From: Duganella guangzhouensis
GTDB taxonomy: Bacteria; Pseudomonadota; Gammaproteobacteria; Burkholderiales; Burkholderiaceae_D
DNA: 64,000 nucleotides
Reading direction: 5' to 3'
Assembly: GCF_009674535.1 (NCBI RefSeq)
Contig: NZ_WKJK01000007.1
Location: 124,001-188,000 of the forward strand
The notes below the pieces were generated by a model that ran no database searches, had not been told where the DNA came from, and saw nothing but the letters and a program-made list of their open reading frames with translations. Below, piece by piece: positions 42,330 to 55,727 of the stretch; the stretch's first letter is position 1, and each line of letters begins with the position of its first letter. The position numbers and the translations under genes are program-made.

Positions 42330-43843
42330 GCGCCCGCCCTCACCCGGCCAGCGCCGGCCGCCTGCAACCACGGCCCACGCTCACAACAACATTAGCCACC
42401 TTGCTGATCGCCACCCTGACTGGCTGCACCACCCTCGGCCCGGACTTCCAGCCGCCAACCGCGCAATTGCCCGCCGCATGGCCGGCGCAGCAGAGCGCAG
42501 CCGGCGCCGTCGACCTGTTGTGGTGGCACAGCTTTGGCGACCCACTGCTGCCATCGCTGATCGCCCGCGCCACTGCGGACAATCTCGATCTGCAGACAGC
42601 CACCAGCCGCCTGGAGCAAGCGCGCGCCGCCCGCACCAGCATCGCCGGCGCGCAGCAACCGGAACTGAACGCCACGCTGGACGCCGCGCGTGCCCGCAAC
42701 AGCCAGATCGGCCTGCTTGATCCTTCCGGCCTGAACGGCACCCATCCCTACACTGTCGGCAACGCCGGCCTCAGCGCCAGCTGGGAGCTGGACCTGTGGG
42801 GCCGCGTGCGCCGCACGGTGGAAACCGCCGATGCGCAAGTCGAAGCCGCGCAGGAGCAACGCCACGCTGTGCTGCTGGCCGTCGCCGCCGAGACCGCACA
42901 CGCCTACATTCAGCTGCGTGCCACCCAAAGCCTGTCGGCGCTGACGCAAAAGAATCTCGACATCGCCCGTGACAGCGCCAGGCTGACCGCACTGCGCCGC
43001 CAGGAAGGCGTAGCAACCGAGCTCGACGTCGCACGCGCTGCCGCCCAGGTCGCCACCATCGAAGCCCGACTGCCGGCGCTGGCGCAACGCGAACACCAGC
43101 TGATCTCCGCGCTGGGCCTGCTGCTGGCCCAGCCGCCGCAAGCGCTGAGCAAAGAGCTGAGCAAAGAACTGACAACCAGCGCAGGCGATGCCAGCGAAGC
43201 CGGCGACCATGCGCTCAGCACCATCCCCGCCGGGCCGCAGCTCACCGCGCTGGGTCTGCCGAGCGAGCTGGCGCAACGGCGACCCGACATTCGCCGTGCC
43301 AGCGCTGTGCTGCATGCCGCCACCGCCGGCATCGGCGCGGCGCAGGCCGATTTCTATCCGCGCATCAGCCTCGGCGCCAGCGTCGGCAGTCAAGCCATGC
43401 AACTGTCCGAGCTTGGCAGCTGGGACAGCCGCAGCTTCGGCATCGGCCCGTCCATCAGCCTGCCGCTGTTTGATCGCGGCCGCCGCGCCGGCACACTGGC
43501 ATTGAGCGCGGCACGCCAGCAGGAAGCCGCCCTGGCCTACCGCAAAACCGTGCTGACCGCCTGGCACGAAGTCGACGAAGCCGCCAACGCCGTGCGCGCC
43601 CAACAGCAACGTCAGCAAGGTCTGACCACCGCCACCGGACAAACCCGGCGCGCACTCGGCTACGCCCAGCAGCAATACCAGGCCGGCAGCGTAGACTTCC
43701 TCAACGTGCTGAGCGCGCAAGACGCGCTGCTCAGCACCGAAGCCGCGCTCACCGAAAGCCGCGCCGCCGCCGCGCTGGCCCAGGTTGACCTGTACAAAGC
43801 GCTCGGCGGTGGCTGGCAGGAGCATGGTAAGCTCAGCCCATGA
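42326..43843 (+). CDS. Outer-membrane efflux lipoprotein (NodT/OprM type)
   Basis: TolC-like outer-membrane channel of 505 residues. A signal peptide with lipobox (LIATLTGC, Cys near residue 33) leads into the family N-terminus TLGPDFQPP. Two repeats of the TolC fold follow, with NAGLSASWELDLWGRVRR in the first and GIGPSISLPLFDRGRR in the second, ending AGSVDFLNVLSAQDALL. The start overlaps the adaptor stop (ATGA) and the end overlaps the LysR start the same way, so translation of all four genes is probably coupled. Confidence 0.94.
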   Translation: MSARPHPASAGRLQPRPTLTTTLATLLIATLTGCTTLGPDFQPPTAQLPAAWPAQQSAAGAVDLLWWHSFGDPLLPSLIARATADNLDLQTATSRLEQARAARTSIAGAQQPELNATLDAARARNSQIGLLDPSGLNGTHPYTVGNAGLSASWELDLWGRVRRTVETADAQVEAAQEQRHAVLLAVAAETAHAYIQLRATQSLSALTQKNLDIARDSARLTALRRQEGVATELDVARAAAQVATIEARLPALAQREHQLISALGLLLAQPPQALSKELSKELTTSAGDASEAGDHALSTIPAGPQLTALGLPSELAQRRPDIRRASAVLHAATAGIGAAQADFYPRISLGASVGSQAMQLSELGSWDSRSFGIGPSISLPLFDRGRRAGTLALSAARQQEAALAYRKTVLTAWHEVDEAANAVRAQQQRQQGLTTATGQTRRALGYAQQQYQAGSVDFLNVLSAQDALLSTEAALTESRAAAALAQVDLYKALGGGWQEHGKLSP

Positions 43844-44754
43844 AAATGCCCGATATCAACCTGCTGGTGGCGTTCGACATCCTGCTGGAAGAAGGCAGCG
43901 TGGTCGGCGCCGCTCAGCGCATGCATCTGAGCACGCCCGCCATGAGCCGCACCCTGGCGCGGCTGCGCTTAGCCATCGGCGACCCGGTGCTGGTGCGCGC
44001 CGGTCGCGGCCTGGCGCCAACGCCGCGCGCGTTGGCGCTGCGCGAGCAGGTGCGCAGCGTGATCGAACAAGCCCATGCCGTGTTCTACACCGGCCGCGAA
44101 GTGGAACTGGCGACGCTGGAACGCACCTTCAGCATCCGCGCCAACGACGTCTTCATCAACGCCTATAGCGGCGCGCTGCGGACAGCCTTCCGCCAGCACG
44201 CGCCCAACGCCGTGCTGCGCTTCGTGCCGGAAGGCGATATGGAAGATGGCGCGCTACAGGAAGGCCGCATCGATCTCTACATCAGCTCAATGCGCGACTT
44301 CGGCGCCGATATCAAGGTACAGGAATTATTCGAGAATTCATTCATCGGTCTGGCACGCGAAGACCATCCGATTTTTGACGCGCCGGTCGATGCCGAACGG
44401 CTGGTGCAGTTCGACCACATCAGCGTTTCGCGCAAGGGTCGCGCTTACGGCCCGGCCGCCAAGCTGCTGGCCGAACTCAAGCTGGAACAGCATGTGGCAC
44501 TGATCGTGCCCAGTTTTCACTCGGCGGTGTTTGCGCTGGCCGATACCGACCTGGTGGCGCCGCTGATTCCGCGCTCGATGTTGCACAGCATCCAGCGACT
44601 GGGCATGCGGGTGCGGCATTTTGAATTTCCGCTGCCGCTGACCACGGTGAAGGTGGTGCAGGCATGGCATCCGCGCCTGGACAGTGATCCCGCGCACCGC
44701 TGGCTGCGGCAGACCATCAAACAGGCTTGCCAGCAGGATCAGCGCGCGGTATGA
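43840..44754 (+). CDS. LysR-family regulator of the efflux operon
   Basis: 304 residues: N-terminal winged helix-turn-helix (about 5-63, [20 protein letters not shown]) and a C-terminal effector-binding domain of the NodD/PcaQ-like kind. It is the last gene of the efflux operon and its start overlaps the outer-membrane-factor stop as ATGA (a second ATG lies two codons on). LysR genes usually lie divergent from their targets, so this placement means the regulator is made with the pump, giving feedback. It ends one base before the convergent truB stop. Confidence 0.92.
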   Translation: MKMPDINLLVAFDILLEEGSVVGAAQRMHLSTPAMSRTLARLRLAIGDPVLVRAGRGLAPTPRALALREQVRSVIEQAHAVFYTGREVELATLERTFSIRANDVFINAYSGALRTAFRQHAPNAVLRFVPEGDMEDGALQEGRIDLYISSMRDFGADIKVQELFENSFIGLAREDHPIFDAPVDAERLVQFDHISVSRKGRAYGPAAKLLAELKLEQHVALIVPSFHSAVFALADTDLVAPLIPRSMLHSIQRLGMRVRHFEFPLPLTTVKVVQAWHPRLDSDPAHRWLRQTIKQACQQDQRAV

Positions 44755-44755
44755 C

Positions 44756-45681
44756 TTAGCCGTGACTGACGGCGATCAGACGTTCCGGCTGCAGAATGCT
44801 GTACTCGGCCAGGATGGCGGTGCCCAGCAGCTTGTCGTCCAGATAGACGCGCACCCGGCCCTGCACCGGCGGCACCGTGATCGACGGTTCCTTGCCCAGC
44901 GGCAGACGCTGGCCGTTGAGGAAGCGCTTGGCCAGCGCCTCGTTCAGCTGTACCGCCGGGAAGCTGGACAGCAGCGCGTCGACCGGCGACAGCAGCGTCA
45001 GCGGCGCGGCGTGCGCGGCCAGCTCTTCCAGCGTGATCATGCGCTCGGTGGTCAGCGCGCCGACTTGCGTGCGGCGCAGCGCGTTCAGGTGCGCGCCGCA
45101 GCCCAGCGCCTTGCCGATGTCCTCGCCCAGCACGCGGATATACGTGCCCTTGCTGCAGGTGACCGACAGCTTGAGGAATGGCGCTTCGTACGAAATAAAT
45201 TCCAGCTTGTGGATCACCACGTCACGCGCTTCGCGTTCCAGCGTGATGCCTTCGCGCGCGTATTCGTACAGCGGCTTGCCGTCGCGCTTCAGCGCCGAAT
45301 ACATCGGCGGCACCTGCTTGATCGGGCCACGGAACTGCGCCAGCACCGCTTCGATCTGCGCCTGCGTGACGTTGACCTCGCGGCTTTCCAGCACCTGGCC
45401 TTCGGTGTCGCCGGTATCGGTGGTCTGGCCGAGGTGGACGATGGTGTCGTAGCTCTTGTCCGCTTCCAGCAAGTCTTGCGAGAACTTGGTGGCTTCGCCA
45501 AAGCACAGCGGCAGCAGGCCGGTGGCGAATGGGTCCAGCGTGCCGGTGTGGCCGGCCTTCTTGGCGTTGAGGATGCGCTTGGCCTTGATCAGCGCGTCGT
45601 TGCTCGACAGACCGACCGGTTTATCGAGCAGCAGCACGCCGTCCACCAGATCGCGGACGCGTTTCATACGGGCTTGATTCA

Positions 45682-45682
<1 letters not shown>
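44756..45682 (-). CDS. truB: tRNA pseudouridine(55) synthase
   Basis: Converts U55 to pseudouridine in the T-loop of tRNAs. 308 residues. Motif [18 protein letters not shown] is at the N-terminus. The catalytic Asp50 is in [13 protein letters not shown], and [28 protein letters not shown] and the RNA-binding [12 protein letters not shown] follow, with a C-terminal PUA-like domain. The start overlaps the rbfA stop by one base (TAATG). Last gene of the rimP-nusA-infB-rbfA-truB operon. Confidence 0.97.
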
Positions 45683-46155
<473 letters not shown>

Positions 46156-49017
46156 TTACAGGGTACGCGCGATTTCCTGCACTTCGAACACTTCCAGCGA
46201 GTCACCCACCTGGATGTCGTTGTAGTTCTTCAGCGACAGGCCGCACTCCAGACCGGCGCGCACTTCTTTGGCGTCGTCCTTGAAGCGTTTGAGCGAGTCG
46301 ATTTCGCCAGTCCAGACCACGATGTTGTTGCGCAGCAGGCGGACCGACGAGGTACGCTTGACGACGCCATCGGTAACCAGGCAGCCGGCGATCGCGCCAA
46401 CCTTGGACACCAGGATGACCTGACGCACTTCCAGCTGACCGGTGACGGTTTCGCGTTTCTCTGGTGCCAGCATGCCGGACAGCGCCGCTTTCACTTCCTC
46501 GATCGCATCGTAGATGATGTTGTAGTAACGAATATCCACGCCGTTCGATTCGGCCAGCTTGCGCGCCTGGGCATCGGCACGGGCGTTGAAGCCGATGATG
46601 ACCGCTTTCGAGGCTACCGCCAGATTGACGTCCGACTCGGTGATGCCACCGACCGCCGCGTGCACCACCTGGACCCGTACTTCCGAGGTCGACAGTTTCT
46701 GCAGCGATGCCACCAGTGCCTCCTGCGAACCCTGCACGTCGGTCTTGATGATCAGCGGCAGGTTCTTCACCTCGCCCTCGGCCATCTGGTCGAACATGTT
46801 TTCCAGTTTCGCGGCTTGCTGTTTCGCCAGTTTCACGTCGCGGAACTTACCTTGACGGAACAGACCGATCTCACGGGCTTTACGCTCGTCCGCCATGACC
46901 ATGACTTCTTCACCGGCTTGCGGCACTTCGGTCAGACCCTGGATTTCGACCGGGATCGATGGGCCGGCTTCGTTGATCGGCTTGCCGTTCTCGTCCAGCA
47001 TCGCACGAACGCGACCGTAGGACGAACCCGCCAGCACCACGTCGCCGCGCTTCAGCGTACCGGACTGCACCAGGATGGTGGCCACCGGGCCCTTACCCTT
47101 GTCCAGACGGCCCTCGACCACCAGGCCGCGCGCAGGCGCATCGGCCGGCGCTTTCAGTTCCAGCACCTCGGCTTGCAGCAGCACTTGCTCCAGCAGGTTG
47201 TCGATGCCTTCACCGGTTTTGGCCGATACCGGCACGAATGGCGAATCGCCACCGTATTCTTCCGGCACCACGCTCTCGGCGACCAGCTCCTGGGTCACAC
47301 GGTCGACGTTGCCACCCGGTTTGTCGATCTTGTTGATCGCCACCACCAGCGGTACGCCGGCAGCTTTGGCGTGCGAGATCGCTTCCTTGGTCTGCGGCAT
47401 CACGCCGTCGTCGGCCGCCACCACCAGAATCACGATGTCGGTGGCTTTCGCACCACGGGCACGCATCGCCGTAAAGGCTTCGTGACCCGGCGTATCCAGG
47501 AAGGTGATCATGCCGCGCGGGGTGTCCACGTGGTAAGCGCCAATGTGCTGGGTAATGCCGCCGGCTTCGCCCGACGCCACTTTGGCGCGACGGATGTAGT
47601 CCAGCAGCGAGGTTTTACCGTGGTCGACGTGACCCATGACGGTCACCACCGGCGCGCGTGGCACCGATTCGTAGCTGGCGTGCTCGCCCTGGTCGGCCAG
47701 AATCGCTTCCGGATCGTCCACCTCGGCAGGATGCGCCTTGTGGCCCATCTCTTCCACCACGATCATCGCGGTTTCCTGATCCAGCACCTGGTTGATGGTG
47801 CACATCTGGCCCAGCTTCATCAGCTGCTTGATGACCTCGGATGCCTTGACCGACATCTTGTGCGCCAGTTCGGCCACGGTGATGGTTTCAGGAACGTACA
47901 CGTCCTTGATGATGGCTTCGGTCGGCGCCTGGAAGTTGCTTTCGCGGTCGTCGCTCTGGTGATGACGACGGCCACCACCTTTGCCACCACGCCAGCCGTC
48001 GCGGCCGGTCGAAGCACCGCCGCCGGCGTTGCCGCCACGGCCTTTCGAACCACCCGGTGCGCCACGTTTCTTGGCATCGTCCTGCCAGGTCGACGACACG
48101 TTGGCCGATTTGATGGCCTTCTTGTCGCCAGTGGCTGGCTTTTTGTCGTCTTTCTTGTCAGCGGCCGGCTTGGCGGCATTCGCCGCCGTGGCTGGCTTGT
48201 GCAGCGTGCCTTCCGCCACTTTCGGCTTGGCCGGCGCGGCCGCAGGTGCCGGTTCCGGCGCCTTCACGGTGCGACGAGGCTGGCTCATCATGGCCTTGAT
48301 CTGTGCCACTTCATCGGCCACGGCCTGGCGTGCGCGCTCGGTGGCGGCGGCTTGTTCAGCGGCCTCCTTGGCGGCAACAGCCTTCTTCTTGGCTTCATCG
48401 GCAGCAGCTTTTTTCTTGGCTTCTTCCGCGGCTTGCTCCACCACGGTGGCGGCCGAGGCGGCGGCAGCGGCGGCAGCGGCGCGCTTGGCTTCCTCTTCGG
48501 CTTCTTTCTTCGCGGCGGCTTCCGCTTCGGCGGTGGCCTTGGCCTGGGCGGCCTTGTCGGCTTCCAGCTTGGCCAGACGCTCTTGCTTCTCGCGCAGCTC
48601 GGCTTCCTGGCGCGCGATCAGTTCGGCTTGCTTGTTGGCCTCTTCTTCGCGGCGCGCGATTTCAGCCGGGTCCACCACTGGCGCCGGCGCTGCGGCAGGC
48701 GTGGTGGTCAGCGGCTCGTCGCGCTGCACGAAGGTGCGTACTTTCTTGACCGCTACCTGGATGGTGCGTGCCTTGCCATTGGCGTCAGCCTGTTTGATCT
48801 CGGTGGTTTCCTTGCGGGTCAGCGTGATCTTTTTCTTCTCAGGCTGCTCGGCGCCGTGAGTGCGGCGCAGATGTTCCAGCAGCTTATCCTTATCCTCTTT
48901 CGACAATGGATCTGACGCCGAACTTTTGTCGACGCCAGCAGAACGCAGCTGCGTCAGCAGCAAATCTGCAGGCATCTTCAGTTCGGTGGCAAATTGGGCT
49001 ACGTTGTTACTCGCCAT
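46156..49017 (-). CDS. infB: Translation initiation factor IF-2
   Basis: GTPase that brings initiator tRNA to the 30S subunit. 953 residues: N-terminal IF2-N domain ([20 protein letters not shown]), a long Ala/Glu/Lys-rich helical linker (about 90-260), and a Gly-rich basic segment ([16 protein letters not shown]). A second IF2-N module ([19 protein letters not shown]) is followed by the G domain with [24 protein letters not shown] and NKIDKPGG, and domains II-IV. Length is at the upper end of the family because of the linker. It follows nusA after 44 bp and precedes rbfA. Confidence 0.97.
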   Translation of the reverse strand: MASNNVAQFATELKMPADLLLTQLRSAGVDKSSASDPLSKEDKDKLLEHLRRTHGAEQPEKKKITLTRKETTEIKQADANGKARTIQVAVKKVRTFVQRDEPLTTTPAAAPAPVVDPAEIARREEEANKQAELIARQEAELREKQERLAKLEADKAAQAKATAEAEAAAKKEAEEEAKRAAAAAAAASAATVVEQAAEEAKKKAAADEAKKKAVAAKEAAEQAAATERARQAVADEVAQIKAMMSQPRRTVKAPEPAPAAAPAKPKVAEGTLHKPATAANAAKPAADKKDDKKPATGDKKAIKSANVSSTWQDDAKKRGAPGGSKGRGGNAGGGASTGRDGWRGGKGGGRRHHQSDDRESNFQAPTEAIIKDVYVPETITVAELAHKMSVKASEVIKQLMKLGQMCTINQVLDQETAMIVVEEMGHKAHPAEVDDPEAILADQGEHASYESVPRAPVVTVMGHVDHGKTSLLDYIRRAKVASGEAGGITQHIGAYHVDTPRGMITFLDTPGHEAFTAMRARGAKATDIVILVVAADDGVMPQTKEAISHAKAAGVPLVVAINKIDKPGGNVDRVTQELVAESVVPEEYGGDSPFVPVSAKTGEGIDNLLEQVLLQAEVLELKAPADAPARGLVVEGRLDKGKGPVATILVQSGTLKRGDVVLAGSSYGRVRAMLDENGKPINEAGPSIPVEIQGLTEVPQAGEEVMVMADERKAREIGLFRQGKFRDVKLAKQQAAKLENMFDQMAEGEVKNLPLIIKTDVQGSQEALVASLQKLSTSEVRVQVVHAAVGGITESDVNLAVASKAVIIGFNARADAQARKLAESNGVDIRYYNIIYDAIEEVKAALSGMLAPEKRETVTGQLEVRQVILVSKVGAIAGCLVTDGVVKRTSSVRLLRNNIVVWTGEIDSLKRFKDDAKEVRAGLECGLSLKNYNDIQVGDSLEVFEVQEIARTL

Positions 49018-49061
49018 TCAGTCCTCTTTTCTATGTGTCGCGGAGATGATAAAGATAAAAA

Positions 49062-51112
<2,051 letters not shown>

Positions 51113-51277
51113 GAAAATTCTCCAGTTCAAGGCTCGTTTGCATGGTGCAAAAACGAACCCTTCAAAACGATTCAACAAAAAAAAAATGGGCATCTGCCCA
51201 TCTTTTAATAACACCTAGCCAGATGAAGGTTGCTTGGAGGTTTAGAACCGGTCCAGAACTTTTATACTAGGCTAGAT

Positions 51278-51306
51278 ATTATAACCTTATATCAGCTGCG
51301 CTGCAA
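51278..51306 (-). promoter_or_regulatory. Promoter of the rimP-nusA-infB operon
   Basis: On the minus strand TTGCAG (51306-51301) and TATAAT (51283-51278) are 17 bp apart. Transcription would begin near 51271, leaving a leader of about 160 nt before rimP, room for NusA autoregulation. A second -10-like element (TAGTATAAAAG) follows inside the leader. Confidence 0.75.
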
Positions 51307-51355
51307 TGCCGCAGGGCGGCATGAGCAGGCTTACAACAAAGGCGATGGGCCGAAA

Positions 51356-53581
51356 TCAGCCCTTGCGGCGACGCGCCGTACCATGGTCGCTGGCACCGCC
51401 GCGCGGCTGTTGGCCACGGCGTTGCGCACCGGCACCGGCACCCGCGCCGGCGAAGCCGAACGTGGTCTGCAACGGGTCTGGTTGACGCGGACCGCGGCTC
51501 GCGCCCTTGGCTTGCTGATTGCTACGGCCTTGACCACCCTGACCGCCTTGACCACCACCTTGACCACCTTGGCCACGGTTACCCTGGCCTTGCGCGCGCG
51601 GCGCTGGCGCCTCGCCCAGCGGACGACCGCCGGCGTATGCACCGATGCCTTGTGGACGACCACCTGGACGGCTCGAGCTTTGGCCACCGTTGCCGCCGTT
51701 ACCACCCTGGCCCGGGCGGCCCTTGCCGCCACGGTTGCCACCATTGCCACCGCCGTTGCCGCCGAAACCGCCCTGGCCACGGCCATTGCGGGGCTGCTTG
51801 GCGAATGGCAGCGCGTTGGCGTTGCTGACGTCGGCACGGTTGAAGTTAGGCTCGTTCTCGTCGTCCTCATCGTCGTCGTAATCACGATCTTCGTAGCGAT
51901 CGGCGCGTTCAGCGTGCTGATCGCGGCCTTTCTGCGGACGCTTTTCCGGGCCTTTGTTCTGCGCCGGCTTGGCTTGCTGCTTCGACTGTTGCTGTGCTTG
52001 CTGTTGCTGCGGTTGCGGCTGGCCGCCACCTTTTTTCTCGACACTGTACGCCGCCATCAGCGCGCGCACCGCGTTTTCTTCCAGCTCGTCCCAACGGCCG
52101 CGTTTCAAGCTGCTAGGCAGGGTCATGGCGCCGTAGCGGGTACGGATCAGGCGCGACACGGTCAGGCCGATCGCCTCGAACATGCGGCGCACCTCGCGGT
52201 TACGACCTTCACCGATCACCACGCGGTACCACTTGTTGATGCCTTCGCCGCCGCCATCGGCGATCTTGGAGAACTGCGCCGTGCCGTCTTCCAGCTCAAC
52301 GCCGGCCAGCAGTTTCTGACGCATGCCCTCTTCCAGCTCACCCAGCGTGCGCACCGCGTATTCACGGTCGATACCGTAGCGCGGGTGCATCAGGCGGTTG
52401 GCCAGGTCACCGGAGGTGGTGAACAGCAGCAGACCTTCGGTGTTGAAGTCCAGACGGCCCACGGCCAGCCATTTGCCAGCCTTCATGGTCGGCAGGCGGT
52501 CGAATACCGACGGACGGCCTTCCGGATCGTCCATCGACACGATTTCGCCAGCCGGCTTGTGGTAGACCAGCACGCGCGGCGGCTTCTTGCTGACGCGGCG
52601 CTGGATCAGCTTGCCATTGATGCGCACCGCATCGGTCGGCAGGATGCGCTGACCGGTGTGGGCTGGCTCACCATTGACCGACACGCGGCCGGCCAGGATC
52701 AGTTCTTCCATGTCACGGCGCGAACCCAGACCGGCTTCGGCCAGCACCTTGTGCAGCTTAGGCGCATCGTCGTCGGCAGTCAGATCACGGCGCGCCGGCT
52801 TTGGCTGCTGGCGGCCCTTCGGCTCTTCGCTATCGAAAGCGTCCGACGTGACATAGGAGAATGCCGCATCGGCGTCATTCGGCTTGCCGCCGGCGTTCTG
52901 GCCGCGCTGCTTGCCGTTCTTGTTCTTGCCATTGTTGTTGCGGGCTTGCTTGCCGTTGCGCTGCTGATTGTTGTTGCGCTGCGGCTTGCCGTCCTGGGCG
53001 GCGGCGGCGACTGGCGCGCCCTCTTCCGCGACCACGGCGCCTTCGACGGCTTCCACTGACTCAGGACGCGGCTGCGCGGCCTGACGGGCGGCGCGCATTT
53101 CACGCATCTGACGCGGGCCACGCGGACGCTGGCGATCACCCCGCAGCTCGCCAGCTTCGGCGGCTGGCGCGGCGGCGACAGGCGCTTCCGAGGCCGGAGC
53201 GGCTGGCGCTTCCACGGCAACGGCTTCCGCTTTCTTGGCGCGCGGCTTGCGAGCTGGCTTGGCTTCAGCGGCCGGGGCGGCTTCAGCAGCGGCCGGCGCG
53301 GCATCGGCGACACTGGCGGCAGGCGCCTCGCTGGCGGCGACCTTGCGGGCGCGCGGCTTTTTGACCGGCGCCGGAGCGTCGGCGGCGTCGGCTACAGCTT
53401 CGGCGGCAGCCTTGGGCTTGCGCTTAGGCTTGGCGGCAGGCGCGGCGTCAGCGCTTGCGGTGACCTCGGCGGTGCCGGCGGCTTCCGCTGCGATCTGGGC
53501 TTTGGTACGGCGTTTAGGCTTGGCGACAACGTCGGCCGCAGGGGCGTCGTTCACTGTCTCAGGAGTATTAGGATTGTTCAT
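51356..53581 (-). CDS. rluB: 23S rRNA pseudouridine synthase RluB with long disordered tails
   Basis: Pseudouridylates 23S rRNA (position 2605 in E. coli). 741 residues, over twice the E. coli enzyme. The catalytic core (about 285-530) has the S4 domain [20 protein letters not shown] and the RsuA/RluB signature [14 protein letters not shown] with the catalytic Asp, then [20 protein letters not shown]. The N-terminal 280 residues are Ala/Lys/Pro-rich, then Gln/Asn/Arg-rich. The C-terminal 200 residues are Gln-, acidic- and finally Gly/Asn/Arg-rich. These tails are typical of RNA-binding disordered regions. The ATG at 53581 lies inside the end of scpB (14-bp overlap). Confidence 0.93.
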   Translation of the reverse strand: MNNPNTPETVNDAPAADVVAKPKRRTKAQIAAEAAGTAEVTASADAAPAAKPKRKPKAAAEAVADAADAPAPVKKPRARKVAASEAPAASVADAAPAAAEAAPAAEAKPARKPRAKKAEAVAVEAPAAPASEAPVAAAPAAEAGELRGDRQRPRGPRQMREMRAARQAAQPRPESVEAVEGAVVAEEGAPVAAAAQDGKPQRNNNQQRNGKQARNNNGKNKNGKQRGQNAGGKPNDADAAFSYVTSDAFDSEEPKGRQQPKPARRDLTADDDAPKLHKVLAEAGLGSRRDMEELILAGRVSVNGEPAHTGQRILPTDAVRINGKLIQRRVSKKPPRVLVYHKPAGEIVSMDDPEGRPSVFDRLPTMKAGKWLAVGRLDFNTEGLLLFTTSGDLANRLMHPRYGIDREYAVRTLGELEEGMRQKLLAGVELEDGTAQFSKIADGGGEGINKWYRVVIGEGRNREVRRMFEAIGLTVSRLIRTRYGAMTLPSSLKRGRWDELEENAVRALMAAYSVEKKGGGQPQPQQQQAQQQSKQQAKPAQNKGPEKRPQKGRDQHAERADRYEDRDYDDDEDDENEPNFNRADVSNANALPFAKQPRNGRGQGGFGGNGGGNGGNRGGKGRPGQGGNGGNGGQSSSRPGGRPQGIGAYAGGRPLGEAPAPRAQGQGNRGQGGQGGGQGGQGGQGRSNQQAKGASRGPRQPDPLQTTFGFAGAGAGAGAQRRGQQPRGGASDHGTARRRKG

Positions 53582-54266
53582 TATTCGTTTCTTGGTTGTG
53601 CTCAGCGTCAACCGTTAAATCTGGCGCGGGGCCGGGTTCTTGCTCAGCGCTGTCCTGCTGCGCCGCTTTTTCAAAGTTCTCTTGCAGGGCCGCTTCCAAT
53701 GTTTCCATGGCATTCTGCCCTTCACTGATTTGCTGCAAAGGCGGCAGCTGGGACAGCGAATTCAAGCCCAGATCATCCAAAAACTGCTTGGTGGTGCCCA
53801 ACAAGGCCGGGCGCCCCACCACATCGCGATAGCCGACCGCATCCACCCAACCACGGTCTTCCAGCATCTTGATCGTCTGCGAATTGACGGCTACGCCGCG
53901 TATCTCTTCAATATCGCCCCGCGTGACCGGCTGTCGGTAGGCGATGATCGCCAGCGTTTCCAGCGTCGCCCGCGTATATCTGGGCGGCTTTTCCGGATTC
54001 AGCCGCTCGAGATACAACTTCATCTCGGGACGGCTCTGAAAGCGCCAACCGGTGGCCAGGCTGATCACTTCCACGCCTTTGCCGGCCCAGTCGACCCTTA
54101 ATTCTTCCAACAATTCCTTGATCGTATCGGCACCTACGCCGACGCCCAACGGGCGGTCCTGGTCGTCCAGTTCGACAAACAGCTTTTTCAGACTGTGGAT
54201 CGATAGCGGCTCACGAGCGCATAGCAAGGCGGTTTCGAGGACTTTTTTAGCCTCAACTGTATCCAT
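53568..54266 (-). CDS. scpB: Segregation and condensation protein B
   Basis: Kleisin-binding partner of SMC-ScpA in chromosome condensation. 232 residues: two winged-helix domains, with family stretches [55 protein letters not shown] and [18 protein letters not shown]. An acidic tail follows. Start at the ATG at 54266 (a TTG two codons earlier is possible). No scpA is visible within the window. It overlaps rluB, the usual neighbour in Burkholderiales. Confidence 0.94.
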   Translation of the reverse strand: MDTVEAKKVLETALLCAREPLSIHSLKKLFVELDDQDRPLGVGVGADTIKELLEELRVDWAGKGVEVISLATGWRFQSRPEMKLYLERLNPEKPPRYTRATLETLAIIAYRQPVTRGDIEEIRGVAVNSQTIKMLEDRGWVDAVGYRDVVGRPALLGTTKQFLDDLGLNSLSQLPPLQQISEGQNAMETLEAALQENFEKAAQQDSAEQEPGPAPDLTVDAEHNQETNNEQS

Positions 54267-54508
54267 AAGCAAAATCGAAAGAAATCAATCACGTTCATTG
54301 AGGCTGGCGGGAGGACTCGCTGAACTGCTTTTCCGACACCAAGGCCTATGCGCACCCGGCGGGAAGGAGGGACATGCCGGCAATGGCCGAAGCCATTGCT
54401 TTCTACGTGAAACGTGGGCAGGAAGCCAGACGTTTCATCCAACAACGCGAATTGTACCTGATAAAAGCGCAAAACGCGCATTTCGACGTCGTCGAAATGT
54501 AACTGAGC

Positions 54509-55534
54509 TTACACAGGGGCAAGTCTTTCTGACAAAATTGCAGAAACACCAACGAACGCCGGGTATTCCGCCGTGATCACCCAGGTCGGCACCGCCGACA
54601 GGTATTTATTGAAACGGCCCTTGGCTTCGAAGCGGGCGCGGAAGCCCGAACGGTCGAAGCGCGCCCCCAATTTCGGCACGATGCCGCCACCGATGTAGAC
54701 GCCGCCCTGCGCGCCCAGCGTCACCGCCAGGTTGCCGGCGATGGTGCCCAGCATGCAGCAGAACGCTTCGATCACTTCGTCGCACAGCGTGCACTCGCCA
54801 GCCAGCGCGCGGCGCGAAATTTCAGCGGCGCTCAGCTTTTCAGCCGGCAAATCGCCCAGATCGGCCAGCGCGCGATAGATCAGTTCAATGCCGGCGCCGG
54901 ACATCAGGCGTTCGGCCGACACGTGGTCGAATTCTTTCCAGGCGAATTGCAGGATCGCCAGCTCGGTCGGATTGGCCGGCGAGAAAGTGACGTGACCGCC
55001 TTCGCTCAGCAACGCGGTCCAGCCATCCTTGCCCGGAATCAGACCCGACACGCCCAGGCCGGTGCCGGCGCCGATCAGGCCCAGCGGAGTGCCCGGCACG
55101 CCGACGCCACCACCCACCTGATGTTTCTGCGTGGCCGACAGCTGCGGCAGCGAGCTGGCCAGCGCGGTAAAGTCATTGACCACCACCAGCGTGTCGAAGT
55201 TGACTTCACGGCGCAGCGCCTCGATCGAGAATGCCCAGTGGTGATTGGTCATGCTGACCATGTCGCCGGTGACCGGATTGGCAATCGCGATGGCGCCATT
55301 GCGGATGCCGGTCACGCCCAGCTGGGCCACGATCGGCGACGCCAGGTACGCGACCAGGGCGGCGGCCAGGGTCGGGTAAGCGGCGCAAGCCAGCACATCG
55401 ATCGCCTCAATCTTGCCCGGCGCGATTTCCAGCGCAAAGCGCGCGTTGGTCCCGCCGACATCCGCCAGCAGACGCGGGCCACCAGGGAAGGCAGTGGTCA
55501 GGGAGGGAGGCGTTTGTACGGATTGAGCAGTCAT
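54509..55534 (-). CDS. glk: Glucokinase
   Basis: ATP-dependent glucose kinase of 341 residues in the bacterial Glk (non-ROK) family. The phosphate motif is LLADVGGTNARFAL. Other markers are VNDFTALASSLP with the catalytic Asp, GAGTGLGVSGLIP, LSEGGHVTFSP, HVSAERLMSGAGIELIYRAL, and GGVYIGGGIVPK. It feeds glucose-6-phosphate to the Entner-Doudoroff or pentose phosphate routes. Start at the ATG at 55534. A TGTAGTTTTAGTACA element upstream resembles HexR sites that control glk in other proteobacteria. Confidence 0.95.
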   Translation of the reverse strand: MTAQSVQTPPSLTTAFPGGPRLLADVGGTNARFALEIAPGKIEAIDVLACAAYPTLAAALVAYLASPIVAQLGVTGIRNGAIAIANPVTGDMVSMTNHHWAFSIEALRREVNFDTLVVVNDFTALASSLPQLSATQKHQVGGGVGVPGTPLGLIGAGTGLGVSGLIPGKDGWTALLSEGGHVTFSPANPTELAILQFAWKEFDHVSAERLMSGAGIELIYRALADLGDLPAEKLSAAEISRRALAGECTLCDEVIEAFCCMLGTIAGNLAVTLGAQGGVYIGGGIVPKLGARFDRSGFRARFEAKGRFNKYLSAVPTWVITAEYPAFVGVSAILSERLAPV

Positions 55535-55598
55535 GATGGGTCAAAAATAGTTGAGGCTTAAGCTTAAGGTATTTTCACCCACTCAAGCAAGCAAAGTT

Positions 55599-55613
55599 TG
55601 TAGTTTTAGTACA
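55599..55613 (-). promoter_or_regulatory. HexR-like element upstream of glk
   Basis: TGTAGTTTTAGTACA has the TGTA/TACA arms and AT-rich centre expected of HexR operators, 65 bp before the glk start. A perfect palindrome CTTAAGCTTAAG (55557-55568) lies between it and the gene. No hexR is in the window, so the assignment is by pattern only. Confidence 0.35.
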
Positions 55614-55695
55614 GTTTGCTACACAACTTTACGATTGCGAAGATTTAAGCCGTAGTATGACTACCACGTCATGCTGGAATCGATTCCGGACGCAG

Positions 55696-55724
55696 AAAAA
55701 ATTAACGCCGCGAACAGCGGCGTT
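55696..55724 (-). terminator. Terminator of the DedA-rhodanese gene
   Basis: An 8-bp stem (aacgccgc with gcggcgtt) is followed on the minus strand by AATTTTTT. It lies directly after the stop at 55728. Confidence 0.88.
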
Positions 55725-55727
55725 GGA

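Noticed and set aside
51356..52100. Short direct repeats of GGN/GGQ codons as a tandem-repeat or CRISPR-like array
   Set aside because: Units are irregular, in frame and explained by the Gly/Gln/Asn-rich tail of RluB; no spacer structure.
54267..54508. Possible small gene between scpB and glk
   Set aside because: No frame has both a ribosome-binding site and protein-like sequence; the 242 bp seem to be only the scpB upstream region.
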